64,000 nt of DNA. Origin: Diogma glabrata (Eukaryota; Arthropoda; Insecta; Diptera; Cylindrotomidae). Shown here piece by piece: positions 36,080-48,008 of this stretch. The notes beneath the pieces are model-generated. The model had not been told where the DNA came from. It was given only the letters and a program-made list of their open reading frames with translations, and did not search any database. Location: NCBI GenBank assembly GCA_963693315.1, contig OY856188.1, forward strand, positions 151,686,396-151,750,395, read 5' to 3'. The position numbers were made by a program, and so were the translations under genes. How positions within the stretch are numbered: the first letter of the stretch is position 1; every line of letters starts with the position of its first letter.

Positions 36080-38145
36080 ATACCTGCAATGTCAAAGGTA
36101 AGTCTTTATCTCAACAAAATGGCAGCAGAGTGAACCAACAGCTTAGTATTGATTTCAGCAACATAAGAGCTTTCAATTCGAATATAAACGAGGTTCATCA
36201 CTACATCGAAAAAAATAAACCTGACATATTGTTTCTTACCGAAACAATTGTCATTGGCAAAGCATCGAAATTGGATCTCGATAAATACCGGATGCCTACA
36301 TAGTTACGAATTGGAACATTGCTTTTATAACAAACATGGTGTCTGGGTATTTGTTCGAAATTTCATGTATGAGAATTAAGGCTTACGAGTTGAACTCTAA
36401 GCACCATAATTCTCTCTGTAGCACTGAAGATCTCAGGTGTTGATGAAACTATGTTTATAATAGGATTAAACAGATCCCCGAATTCCCCCCCAGGATGTCC
36501 ATTTTTCTATCAAATATCAGCTAATCTAGACAAAATTACCAGGGACTACCCAAAGCAAGAGTGGCCATTCTTTGAGACTTTAATATTCATTATAAAGAAT
36601 GGCTTAAGTATTCATCGCGCACTGACGACGTCCGAAGACAAGCCGAACTGATACTCGCAGATTATCACGGTTTGACGCAAATGATACAGTGTTCCACTAG
36701 AATCCAAGATAATTCACATCATAACAATAATTTGCTGAATCTGTTTTTGACAAACGAGTCAGATACTACGAAGACAAAAGTTGAACAACCCCTCGAAACA
36801 TCGGACCATTTAATAATATCAGCAATAGTGCAATTTACATCACTGACACAAATTAAAGCAAATCCTCGTCGCGTTTGGAATTATAAACGCGCTGACTGGG
36901 AGGGACTGAGAAACTTTTATGATAAAACACCTTGGAAAACTATTTGTGGTGTTGATCAAGATCCTAGCACATCGGCAATAAGAATTTCTGAAATCATAAA
37001 AGACGGAATGCGGCGGTTTATTCCAAATCGATTAATTACTCCTAAAACTGAGCCTTGGTTCACCCGGGATGTTGATGAGGCAGTAAGGAATAAACGCAAA
37101 GCATTTAAGACGTATAACTCAAATAAAACACATGAAACCCATAGCGCCTATAAGAAAGCCAGAAATATTAGTAAATACGAAATAGACTTGGACAAAGACG
37201 CGTTTATCCAGAAGAAAGCAAAGAAATTCGCCGAGCACCCATCTGGCTCACGTAGTTTCTTTCAGGCAGTTAAATCAGTCCAGAGCAATTTTACTCGATC
37301 CTCTATTCCAACCTTAATTCTAAATGACATTCCCGTGAGCGACTCGAAGGAGAAGGCGGATCTTTTGGGTCGTATTTTTGCAGAAAACTTAAACATAGTT
37401 GAACCTACCCATTCTCCTACACTCATTTCCCCAGTTGTAACGAAAATGAAACCAATTATTTTTCGTAGCAATATTGTACGGAAAATGCTTCTTTCTGTCA
37501 ATATCAACAAATCTGTTGGCCCCGACGCCACTCTACCCCTCATTCTTAAATATTTTGCTAGGCAACTAGCTCCAATTTTAACAAAAACTTTCTATTTATC
37601 TTATAAAACCGGAATATTTCCCGATTCTTGGAAGTTGGCCAGCGTTCAAGCCATATCAAAGAAAGGCAGTAAGATAGGCCCTAACATTTACAGACCAATT
37701 GCAATTCTGTCGGTTTTGTCTAAAATATTTGAAAAATATGTTAAATACAATCTAATAGATTATATGGAAATGTCGCAAATTATTGATGATAAGCAGTATG
37801 GTTTTCATAGAAGTCATGCGGTGATCTGTTAGCCACGTATCCCATCTCTAGAACTAATTGCTTTAAAACCATGGTGAAACATTCAGTATTTCACTTGACA
37901 TTTCTAAAGCATTTGATAAAATGTGGCATAAAAATCTCATAGCTAGATTAAAATCTTATGGCATAGACCATCTTATACTGTCTCATGGATTCATAGTTAT
38001 TTTACAGGTCGCCAATTTCATGTTAATTTAGATGGTATCACATCCAATATCCAATGCTGGAGTTCCCCAAGGTTCTGCACTCTCACCAACCTTGTTTCTT
38101 CTATATACATTAATGATTTACTTATTTCCACAGTGCACCAATCCA
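36080..38145 (+). pseudogene. LINE 3, part 1: endonuclease and first half of RT
   Basis: Jockey/CR1-like LINE on the + strand. Endonuclease traces: NIRAFNSNINEVHHYIEKNK and LFLTETIV near 36150-36250, stop and frame changes, GLNRSPN at 36463. The longest open part (36672-37832) carries SDHLIISA, the linker VWNYKRADWEGLRNFY and PWFTRDVDEAVRNKRKAF, and RT motifs NINKSVGPDATLPLIL, PNIYRPIAILSVLSKIFEKY and DKQYGF. Beyond the stop at 37832, SISLDISKAFDKMWH and a HINDLLI-like segment are still readable in shifting frames up to the insertion at 38146. Confidence 0.88.
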
Positions 38146-39361
38146 CACCCAGAGAAATGGGTTTGGAGAAATTATACTTATTGAAGTAATAAAAACACAA
38201 ATTTTTATTTATGTATTAAATATTCCTCAAATGGATTATACAGACTTAATTTTCAACATTATTCCTATATGAGCACGATTTATTCTTAAGTCAGGATGAA
38301 ATATTCACTAAAAAAAGTGTTTATTAAAGTATGATCACTGATTATTTTGAATGATTTTAGAGAAAAATAAAAAGAAGTTACTGTTGTTAATAAGTCAAAA
38401 TATTTCATTATTTATCACTACGAATACATATTTTATACTTAATATGTTTTATTTATTCCAAATTTTTATAGTTTACAGAATTTTGTGATTTTAACTCACC
38501 TCTCTCTATTAATCAACCACATTCGACCTACAATATTACTCGATAAATTCATTGTTTGATCAAGATTTCTCATACATAGGTGGTGTAAACTTAAAACGTA
38601 ACGTAAAAATTTATATTGTGTGATGTGCATACATTGTAAATCTAAGTTTTTAAGGTAAGTTTAGAAGAATATAAATAGTTTATTCCTCACAATAATTATT
38701 ATATATTTATTAGAGTAATTCATGGATACATTCCTAAAACAAAAACTCATTGGAATTAATTTCGGCAAGGAACTTCGTTTAAAGGTGGATTAAATATTTA
38801 GAATTTACTAATATTACCTTGAATTTATAATTGTTTGTTAATACATAATATAATATAAGGAAATCTTAAAATACCAAGAAAATAATTAAAATAAGAATAA
38901 TGAATAAGTTAATGTGTTTTAATATACCATCATATATTATACATAGTTATAGATGAACTGATCATAAATATATCACACTAAATATTTAATTTTACGTAAT
39001 TGAATTCGAATTAGAATTCGATTGCACAATTCATGACATAAATGCCATAACTAATGCATATATAAGTTTAACCCATACTTAATAACAATTTCAATGATTC
39101 TAATTTTTGGATAAATCCTTCATTGCCGGGGTACTATTCATTCAAATTAACGATGCAATTATGGTTAAACTATGCACAATCCGTACATAAACTAACGACT
39201 TTTTTATTCATACAAGGAAAAATCGATGCTTAGTACAAATTTCATAGATAGTACTTAGTATGTAATTATTATTCCTTGACTAGTCACGGTTGAAAATTAC
39301 ACTCAATTATTGCATAGACTATCCCTTATAGGAATGTTTCATCCAAATATTTCTCTGGGTG
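38146..39361. mobile_element. 1216-bp non-coding element with 13-bp inverted ends
   Basis: CACCCAGAGAAAT (38146-38158) matches ATTTCTCTGGGTG (39349-39361) in inverted orientation, and partial similarity (TTTGGA, GAAA) extends inward. It splits the LINE RT exactly between the INDLL motif and FADD. No target duplication is obvious, and no ORF of note lies inside. Confidence 0.75.
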
Positions 39362-39888
39362 GCATAGATTCGCTGATGACATCACATTGCATGCATCTCA
39401 TGCATCTCCTCAATTTCGATCTTATACTGCAGTTACCACTGATAGAGAGCTGCTAATTGATTCTATCAACAAAGACCTGGATTGTATAATGGAATGGGGT
39501 GATCGTAGTCTTGTTTCATTTAAACCAACCAAAGCCAAACTATGCCGTCTTTCACGAATAGAGCGACATAAACATTTCCCTATTAAGATAAACCATGAGG
39601 AATTACGTGAGGTTGAATCAGTTAGACTTCTTGGAGTGGATATTCAAAATAACCTTAAATGGAATAAACATGTGTTCAACCTCGCTAAATCTGCAATGAA
39701 AAAATTAGGATTCTTGAGTCGATGTAAAAAGTATTTCAATCCCAATCAAATTTCGCTAATTTTCAAGTCCTTTATTCGTCCATGTATGGAATACTGCTGT
39801 CATGTTTGGGGAGGTTGACTGACTTGTCAGTCAACAATAAAATTTCTAGACTCTGTACAGAGAAAAGCAATACGGTTGATTGGTAATG
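39362..39888 (+). pseudogene. LINE 3, part 2: RT from FADD motif onward
   Basis: Resumes with FADDITLHASHAS (the catalytic Asp pair at about 39371), KDLDCIMEWGDRSLVSFKPTK, LLGVDIQNNLKWNKHV and FIRPCMEYCCHVWG. A frame change near 39818 leads to LDSVQRKAIRLIGN before the 9.9-kb insertion. It joins logically to 49807-50110. Confidence 0.9.
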
Positions 39889-40959
39889 TTATATCTAGGG
39901 TTTATTATTTTATTTAAAATAATTTAAAAAACGCATTTTTTTTACAATAAAACACTTGAGTGAATAAAGTAATAAACTTTATTTAATTACTGTATTTATT
40001 TGATTGCAGTTTTACTCATGACAACTTTTTTGATTCTTATTTATTTATACAAATTTGTGTTCTAAATTTATTTATTCGTTCTAACTTCAATTTAAAATCA
40101 GTTCCTTGTCATACATGTTTGCATCTTTTTCCAAAGTGTCATCAAAATTCATTCACGAATGAATGTTTTATGCTCCCAACAAACATAAAAAAATGGTGGA
40201 AAAAACCACCTGTGTATGGTGGACCCCCAAACCCTTTATCCAATGTACTTCAAAAGCTGATAAAATCTTTCTCATGTTACTTGAAAGCTTTTACTAACGT
40301 TTCATGAAAATCGATTGGTAATTGTAGCCTACAGTAGGGATAAACCCCTGTAAAAAAACTTTTTTACCGGAAGTGACAAACCGGAAGTTGGTATGCAGAA
40401 ATATTGGAAACAGTATTAAAACCTTATATACTAAGTTTCAATAAGTCCGGGATCAGAAGTTACTCAAGATTTAAACTTAGAGGTGTTTGGGAGACCCCCC
40501 GCCACTTTGTCCAAATTTGAAATAAATCCAGATCTTCCATTTTCAAGTGAACCTGTATAATGATACAGGAAGGAAGCCGTTGTGATGAAGCTTTTTGTTC
40601 CAAATTTGATTTTTCATAACAATCTACTTCAAAGCTGAAATATTTGTTTTGTAATTTTTTTAATGTATAACAAAAAGAAGACTTATCATGATAAGAGGCA
40701 TTTTTAAATTGATTTCGGTTTTCTAAGCTTAAAAGGATTATTAGAAATATTAGAGATAAAAAATTAGTTACGGGCCTTGAAGTTACTGTGAACAATATTT
40801 CAAATGTATTTGCTATCCATCGATTTATGAGGAAAATAAAAATTATATAAATGAAGCAAATTACAATTTTATTCGATTTCAGATTTTTAATATTTTCGTT
40901 TTTATTATTAATTAATTTATGACTTGGTTTTGTTGGGGTCTGGTTTAAGTTTATTATTA

Positions 40960-40967
40960 ATTTTTTG
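40960..40967. repeat. 8-bp target duplication of hAT (left)
   Basis: ATTTTTTG immediately before CAGAGGCG. The same 8 bp follows the right end at 46668-46675. Confidence 0.9.
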
Positions 40968-42362
40968 CAGAGGCGCAGCGAGGGGGGGGGGCGGTCCGCT
41001 CCGGGTGTCACCCGTTTTGGGGTGACACCCGACCGTAAAAAACAAACCATCAGAATTTTTTCAACGATAAATCACTTAGAAACCATTTTAACCAGGTTAT
41101 CCATATAATTTTAATTCATAAATTGTGATAACTTAAATGTGTCCTATAAAGGTGTTATTGGTTCCAAAAGAATCTATTCTACTTTTTAAAATTTTTGAGT
41201 TATTACGTAAAATAAAATTTTAACAAAATGTGTGAATTTCTTTTTTTTTTAATCGAATCAACATGTTGAGCATTGAATACCATCACCACAATTACTCAAT
41301 AGCTTTGAATATTCCTATAGATACCATATTGACTTTTTTTTACGGTATATTATTTAGTATGCAAGAATGATTCTTTAACGACCAGGTCTGAAAACACATA
41401 TGCTGAATAATATATAGGAAAAGTGGTCTACGTCGATAATGTGGCGCCCTTTGTCGATAGGGTGGCACCCTTGAGTTACAATGTCTCTATTCCAAAATTA
41501 TTTCTAAAATATCAGCTTAACTTTACTACCTAATATATGTTTTACATTTCAAACAAATTAATTGCAAACACCTAAGAAAACTAATAAACAATCAAATCAC
41601 CGTGATTGTAAATGATCTCAAAATAATTTTTTTTCCTTTATCTTGAACTTCAGGGAATAAATTGGAATAGATCGTTTTTCAATGGACACAAAAATAATTA
41701 CTGTGGAATAAAATGGCAGTTATGCAATTACTGCAGTTTTGCAAATTTGTATAGGTAGATACATACTCATACTGTTTGTTTTCAGTTTTATATATTTATA
41801 TATTTGAATTAAATGAAAGTTTATCATTTAAAATTACATTTTGTTGGGTTTTAAATCCCTTGTAAATTTCAAACTCATCAAGTGATTCTTTTAGAGATCC
41901 TTGGCTACATAAATGTAAAGCCTTCAAATTTTTATTAAAAGTGGTGTAGCTATTGTTATTAACTATGTTAATGGTTTGCAAAAATAGACTTTAAATTTTG
42001 TTTATTTTTCTTCTTAGGAAGGTATTCCTTAAATCAGTCTTTAAAACATTTTCCGGTTTTCCCGATGTAAAATTTTTCACAAAAATTAAGTACATTTAAT
42101 TTTGTAAATTATTGAGCATGATTCTAATTGGATATTTAATGTTGGTTTCAATTCTTTATATAAAATATCTTTTAGGATGTTAAACTTATATTTTTTTAAA
42201 TAGTTCCTTATAATATTAGGCATATGATTTGTATCTTCCATTTTATCAAATATTATTTAATATAAGTGTTTACAAGGAAATTTAAATAAATTAATTTTCT
42301 TGGCGGTGTATTTAGTCGTTAACACAGTGTACTTATTTTGAACTAGACATACATGTATCCTA

Positions 42363-43640
42363 CAATAGTACATTATGATGCTAGGACGTAAAGCTAAAGA
42401 TTTTGGACGAATGTGGAGTTTGCAAATCGAGGCGCTAGCCGAGATTTGCACCCACATTAAGTCCAAAATAGCTTACGTCCGTGCATCATATACTATTTTT
42501 TATTCGCCGCAAGCAAAATATTTTAAGAAAAGTGTTTTATTCTATATTAAAATTATAAATTTTCATAAATTTTAAAATAAAAATATGTGGAACAAGTAAC
42601 CTTTGAAAAAATATTTATTATTTTTTCCAAATTCTATGACAACAAATGATAACAACTATTTTAATTGGATAATGAAATTTTGAATTTGCGGGTTGCCCAA
42701 GTAGGTTTTGCCAGACATTGACATACGGCCAAGCACTGGTCCATTAATGGTTAACAGTACTTGGCTATTGTTACTGGGCCAATACTAGAACCAATCATCG
42801 GCCGATCTATGGTTTACAGAAAATAGCCAGTATATTGTTACCTTTGAATGGCCAAGAACTGGCCCATGAATGGTAAATATTACTTGGCTATTGTTATTGG
42901 GCCAGTACTGTAGCCATGAATTTGCCGATCTATCATTTTTTTAAATTTCACTAGAGTATTATCCCTTTTAGAAATACATAGTTTGAAAAATTTCACATAT
43001 TCTTTAGTTATCGCCTTGTCGGTTGAAAGACTATGGTAATATAGAAAAGGTTGGTATATGTTTTAATTTATTTTCATTTCCATTTTATTTTAATTATTTT
43101 GTAAATAATTTATTTTAATTTATGTACAAAAAATATTATTTTATATTTTTTTTAATGGCGGAGTCAGGGCGGAGTTTGCCATTCCTGCAACTGAACCAGT
43201 TGTATGAGGAGTTTTGAATTTTTTTCGTCATTTTTATTTTATTTTAAATTAGTTTGTATTTAATTTATTTAAATTTACATATGATAATAATGTATATTTT
43301 TTTTAATGGCCCAGTCATGGTTGCCAGTATTTGACCCAAGAATGGCAACCATTTATTATCCGAAGTTATCATCCAGTAAAATTATGTTAATGGCCCAGTC
43401 GTGGTTGTCAGTACTCGCCCATTGCTGCATTACTGGCTGCCAGTAATGGACCACTACTGGACCAGTTGTACGACCTTGTATGGGTGCTTTGATAAAAAAA
43501 TTTATTTTTCATAGAACTTAAACAAATACAAATGCTTTTTACTTTTTTGGACGTAGCTATGACAACAAAATAAATAGTTGAAAAGTGATACTTTAAAGCC
43601 TCAAATCACAGTAATAAAGTAACACTTTAATATATAGGCG
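42363..43640 (+). mobile_element. Terminal-hairpin element C, itself interrupted
   Basis: The hairpin at 42364-42500 has arms of about 60 nt (GATGCTAGGACGTAA... pairing with ...TTACGTCCGTGCATC) around GAGGCGCTAGCC, with AATAGTACATT and ATACTATTTTT at its base. The body shares CTATGACAACAAA, AACAACTATTTTAATTGGAT and GCTTTGATAAAAAA with element B. Between the last two lies an extra ~800 bp (42688-43485). The right end shows AATATATAGGCGAATAAAAA, the inverse of TTTTTATTCGCC beside the hairpin. Confidence 0.7.
42688..43485. repeat. ~800-bp insertion in element C rich in TGGCC/ACTGG motifs
   Basis: Relative to element B, the sequence between TTTTGAA and GCTTTGATAAAAAA is expanded. It contains a ~128-bp direct repeat (GGCCAAG(C/A)ACTGG(T/C)CCAT at about 42727 and 42855, each followed by TACTTGGCTATTGTTA and GGGCCA) and further TGGCCCAGTC(A/G)TGGTTG(C/T)CAGT units at about 43310 and 43392. 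Nature unknown. Confidence 0.65.
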
Positions 43641-43738
43641 AATAAAAATATATTTAGAATAAATGCTTTGCTGATATACCTACTATAATTAAAAATATGT
43701 TTTTATATTTCGTTTAGCAAATATCCCAAAAAATAAAT

Positions 43739-46560
43739 ATGCCACGAGGAGTTCATACTTCTTAAAGAAAAAGTGGGTTCCAGCAGAGAAAGACCAAACA
43801 GACTAAAATAGATGCAGTTCAGAGCATATCTGGATCCCTCTATAAATATGTTACAAAACCCGACAATACAGAATTAATAATGATAACCTATGATGAAGAC
43901 GAATTAGAAAGAAATACTGAAAATGACAGGGATGATGCTGCTAATGCTTCTACTATTGAAGACTTTTTTCACATGGGTGAATCACTTCAGGACTTAAGAG
44001 ATGTATCACATTGGAATATACACGTCTCTGATAATGTTCGCATTGAAATCATAAAAAAAGGAAGTGAACATTTCCAAAATAGAGAAGGGTCGTTTGTTAC
44101 TATATCTAGACACGGGTTAGACATAAAAGGTGATGTTCGTCATCTTTCTAAGGAATGGTATTATAAAGTAATGCCTTAAGGTGAAAAAATTCTGCGGTCG
44201 TGGATGGTTTATTCTCCTTTAAATAATAACCTATACTGCTTCTGCTGTCGTATATTTGCTGTCACTAATAGTAATAATACAATATCTACGACTGGATTTC
44301 AGGAGTGGTGAAAACTAAATCCCAAAGTAACCGACCATGAAACTTCAAATGAACATCTTGAGAATTTAGAAAAGTGGAAAACTTTGGAAATGAGGTTAAA
44401 ATTTCATAAAACGATAGGAGACTCAGCATTGCAATTAATAGATACTGAAGAAGTGGAAACATCTTTTATCCAGATTATTGGATATAACTTTGTTTTTATC
44501 TAAACAAAACCTAGCATTTTGTGAACATGATGAAGGATAAAGTTCTTCAAATAAAGGCAATTTTTAGAACTAGTCAATCTATTGTCAAAGTATGATGTAG
44601 TGTTAAAAGAACACATTTTAAATTTGGAGCATGGTAAATCACCAAAAGTATCATATTTGTCACCAGGTATACAAAATGAGTTCATAAATGTTTTAGCGAT
44701 CCACGTAAAGTTTAAGCTTGTCAACGAAATTAAATCGGTTAAATATTTTGGAATTATGTTTGATAGCACACCTGACATTTCACATATTGATCAAATGTCA
44801 GAAGTGATTCGTTATGTGAAAATTGATGGTAGAAAAGTGGAAATCAAGGAAGCATTCCTTGGATTTTTTCCTTTACATGGAAAAAAGCCGCTGATTTAAG
44901 CGATGAAATTCTTACATTGAAAAAAAAATTGAAGTAATAACAACCTCATCTCGAAGTTGGCAGTTTATTATTCATGCAAAGAAGATATTTACAAACAATG
45001 CCACCGTGATTGGGACAAATACTTAGTACTCAGTAGCATTGTCCTGACAACAGAATGAGGTTTATTTAAAATATAAAGTGTTATATCCAATATAACAGTA
45101 GTTGAATAAAGTTAATAACTATCTCCATGAAAACATATTTCTTTGGCCTTATATCATGAATTTTTCATTTTAAAATTTAAGTATTTGAGATCAATTGAAC
45201 TATATTTCATTTTCACATAAATATTTCATGTGATTGTCGGCTTATAATTGTATAGTTGTTGAATCAATCTCGTAGTTCGATTCGCCATATCTGCCCGCAC
45301 GGCGAGGTTGAGACAACTGCATTTCGATTGGAAATAGGACATGTTTTTTTCAGAGTAAAAATCTTGAAAATGACGGTATAGATGTTATGAATTGTCGTTC
45401 CCAAAGTTATGTTAATGCAACTGTTATGAGTAGTATACATGGAGAAGTGCAAGCTATTATTAAAGTTAAAAATAACAAAGCAATTTTTGTCGGCTGCATA
45501 GATCATTAATTTATGTGGCCAACACTCATTTGCACAAAATGCAGCTTGTGTAACGTTTTTCGGAACAGTGGAAACCATTTTTACATGTTTTTCTGCTTCG
45601 ACTAGCCGCTGGGAAGTGCTTGTTAAACACAACAAAGCAACTGTTAAAAGACTCTTAACAACGCATTGAAGTGCTCATTTCGCTGCAGTAAAAGTATTGG
45701 TCGAAAATTTTGATAAGATTGTGGCTGAAATTGAGAAGTTAAGTGATCAACAAGAAAATGTAGACACTAGAGGCGCTGCACAGAACCTTATCCATGCAGA
45801 ATGTGATTTTACGTTTCTTTGCTATCTTTTGTTTTGGAATGATATTGTAATGGAAATAATATCTGTGCTCAGATTGGATTGCAAAGCAAAGGCTTGAATA
45901 TTGGTCAATTAGTTACAAAATTAGAGCCAATTCGTAACGAAGCCACATTGTAGAAGGGGTAATAGATCTCGCTGCGAAAAAATCGGAGGACTTTGACATT
46001 CTAATGGAAAGCCAAATTTGTTATAAAAACGTAAAAAACGAATGGCTGGTGAGTTTGCCCCTGATGTTGGACTGACACTGAGAGCTCAACTTAAAAAGGA
46101 CACGTTGGAATGTCTTGACCGATTCAGTGTTGAACTCTGAACTAGACTGAAGTCAGTTCAAGATTTAGCTTCATTGTTCGAGGTTGTGCAGACAAACACT
46201 TAGCTTTTGGCGAACAGTGAAGAGTTGAAATTATCTGTATCAAAATTTACCGGTTTTTATGATGAGGTATCGGCAACAGAGCTCCTCATAGAGATACAAA
46301 GGCTGAGGAGGCATTTAAAAGCTGCTAATGTTACAGTTTATAACTGGGTGTACATAGACTTTTTGAAATTCATCGTAGAATGGGATGCTTCAGAATTTCT
46401 TCCAAATCTTACGGTCGCACTAAAGTTATTTATGACTATTTGCGTATCAGTGGTTTCGTGTGAGAGGAGTTTCAGCAAATTAAAATTGATTAAAAATTAC
46501 TTGCGGTCAACAATGACCCAATGTAGCTTAGTAACAATAATACTCATTTGTATTAATTAA
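43739..46560 (+). pseudogene. hAT transposase relic (ZMYM/TTF zinc finger, DUF4371-like, hAT dimerisation)
   Basis: Likely start MPRGVHTS at 43739, stopped after eight codons. Recognisable pieces in order: acidic linker to SRHGLDIKGDVRHLSKEW (43880-44179), RSWMVYSPLNNNLYCFCCRIF as TTF/MYM-type zinc finger (about 44195-44255), HVKFKLVNEIKSVKYFGIMFDSTPDISHIDQ (44690-44800) from the catalytic core, VTFFGTVE-like and STSRWEVL (about 45550-45620), VKVLVENFDKIVAEIEKLSD and DTRGAAQNL (45690-45790), and the C-terminal dimerisation motif SVVSCERSFSKLKLI (46450-46500). Many stops and shifts, and a gap near 44900-45290, make it nonfunctional. Confidence 0.88.
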
Positions 46561-46667
46561 AAAAAATTATAAATTACGTTTATCGGCTCTTTATTATTAT
46601 TGACAGTTTTTATTCTTGGGGTGACACCACAATATCCGCCCCGGGTGCCATGCTAGCTACGACACTG

Positions 46668-46675
46668 ATTTTTTG
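46668..46675. repeat. 8-bp target duplication of hAT (right)
   Basis: ATTTTTTG directly after ...GACACTG. Confidence 0.9.
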
Positions 46676-46818
46676 TTAACGTTAATTGAGTTATTTAGCT
46701 GCATTGGTTGAACAGGCTGTACAGTTTGTGATTTTTATGTATAAGTTTATGCAGTTTGCATTTTTTCAGATTAATGCTTTCGAGCTGATTACTTTGTATT
46801 CCTAACCCTAATGAATTT

Positions 46819-48008
46819 TTAACTGACCTGAAATTGTTGAGATTCTTTATTTGTTTCTACGTCTGCTAAGAAAAACTTTAGCTGAACTGGTGGTGTTTTG
46901 TTAGTTTTGTTTAATTTCACCTTTTTGTTTTTAGTCTTATTTTTTAAAATTTTAAATATTTGTTCAACATACTGCAGTTTGTTAGTTGTCATTTGTAGCT
47001 TTCTATCTGTTTGCAGTGACTGTTTAACTTCTATTTCCAGGTTTTGTCTTAATTCACTATTTTGATTTAAAAGTATTATATTTTCTTTTAATTGTTCGAC
47101 TACTTTCAGATTTGATGTGTTTAGGTTGTTGTTTGCGTTAGTCTGTAAGAATTTGTATTTGTTGTGCGAGTCTTTGAGTTCGAAGGTGAGTTGATTTATA
47201 TGTGCGTTGGATGCATGTAATTCGTTCGTTAAATATTCGTTTGTTGTTTTTAAATTTGTAATGTCTCGTTGATGCTCTTTTAATAATGATTTGTATTGTT
47301 CTAGTTCGTTGTTTTTGGATATATGGAAAGTATGGAGTTTTAAAATATAGTTTTGGTATTGAATATTTTCTTTTGTTAAGTGCTCTATTATAAATTTGTC
47401 CAGTGTTCTATTATAAATATGTTCAGTGTGTTTTGTGGTTACGAAATGTTGTGGAAGTTGGAAGTTAGGTTTAATATATTGAAGGTTGTCAGAATGAAAT
47501 TGGCTATAATTTGTTTGTTGTCTTTCGTTTGTAAATAATTGGGTATTTATGGATAATTTGTTTGTAATTGAGTTAGATATGTTATTTTGTTTTTCAAAAT
47601 TGATTATTGATTCTGTTTCTAGTGCCTGCTTAACTAATATCGCCAGATTTTGTTCCAATGAGTTAATTATGCTAAACTTGATTATTGGATTTAATAAACC
47701 TATTTTGAATGTTTTTATAGCGTATTCCTCTATTTCTCCTAAAAAAAATTCGTTGCCAACAGGATATTTTAATTTAATTGCTCGTTTTGTTCTATATAAA
47801 GATGTTTGCAAACGGGTTGAATAAGTTACACATTTTCGATTGGTAATTGTCTGCAATTAATTAACTCGTTTATCAAATTTTTTATTGATTTAGTTGGTGA
47901 ATAGTGATTATAAAGGAAATTTGTTAGCTCAGTGAGAGTTTTAAATTGTTCTAAATTGTTAAGAAGCTCAAAAGTTTCACCGCGAAACTGACTATATATT
48001 ATTGACAT
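46819..48008 (-). pseudogene. Gag-like protein of Ty3/Gypsy type, one frameshift, no pol
   Basis: Two overlapping frames on the - strand. 48008-47826 begins MSIIYSQFRGETFELL and includes TLTELTNFLYNHYSPTKSIK. 47856-46819 continues with YSTRLQTSLYRTKRAIKLKY and the capsid-like stretch IKTFKIGLLNPIIKFSI...NLAILVKQALETES. The pattern resembles gypsy/17.6-class Gag capsid regions. From about residue 150 there is a long Asn/Gln/Lys-rich coiled coil. No zinc knuckle, protease or RT follows; downstream the hAT right end begins after ~150 bp. One frame change near 47830-47856 separates the parts. It could be a gag-only non-autonomous element or a captured gag. 48009-49300 upstream is AT-rich. Confidence 0.6.

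Larger units (their letters stand above)
40968..46667 (+). mobile_element. 5.7-kb hAT element
   Basis: Ends CAGAGGCGCAGCGAGG... (left) and ...GCTAGCTACGACACTG (right), consistent with the hAT end pattern CAGTGGCGTAGC. Exact 8-bp duplications ATTTTTTG flank it. The left subterminal region holds the perfect hairpin CGGGTGTCACCC/GGGTGACACCCG (41002-41013 and 41020-41031), and GGGGTGACACC recurs near the right end (46618). Carries a decayed transposase (43739-46560) and the nested hairpin element C. 41040-42360 is AT-rich with no gene. Confidence 0.93.

Noticed and set aside
40460..41050. 196-codon ORF on the - strand
   Set aside because: Crosses the hAT left end and its target duplication, so it cannot be one gene; no domain is seen.
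45264..45635. 123-codon ORF on the - strand
   Set aside because: Antisense to recognisable + strand hAT transposase remnants (for example STSRWEVL near 45600).
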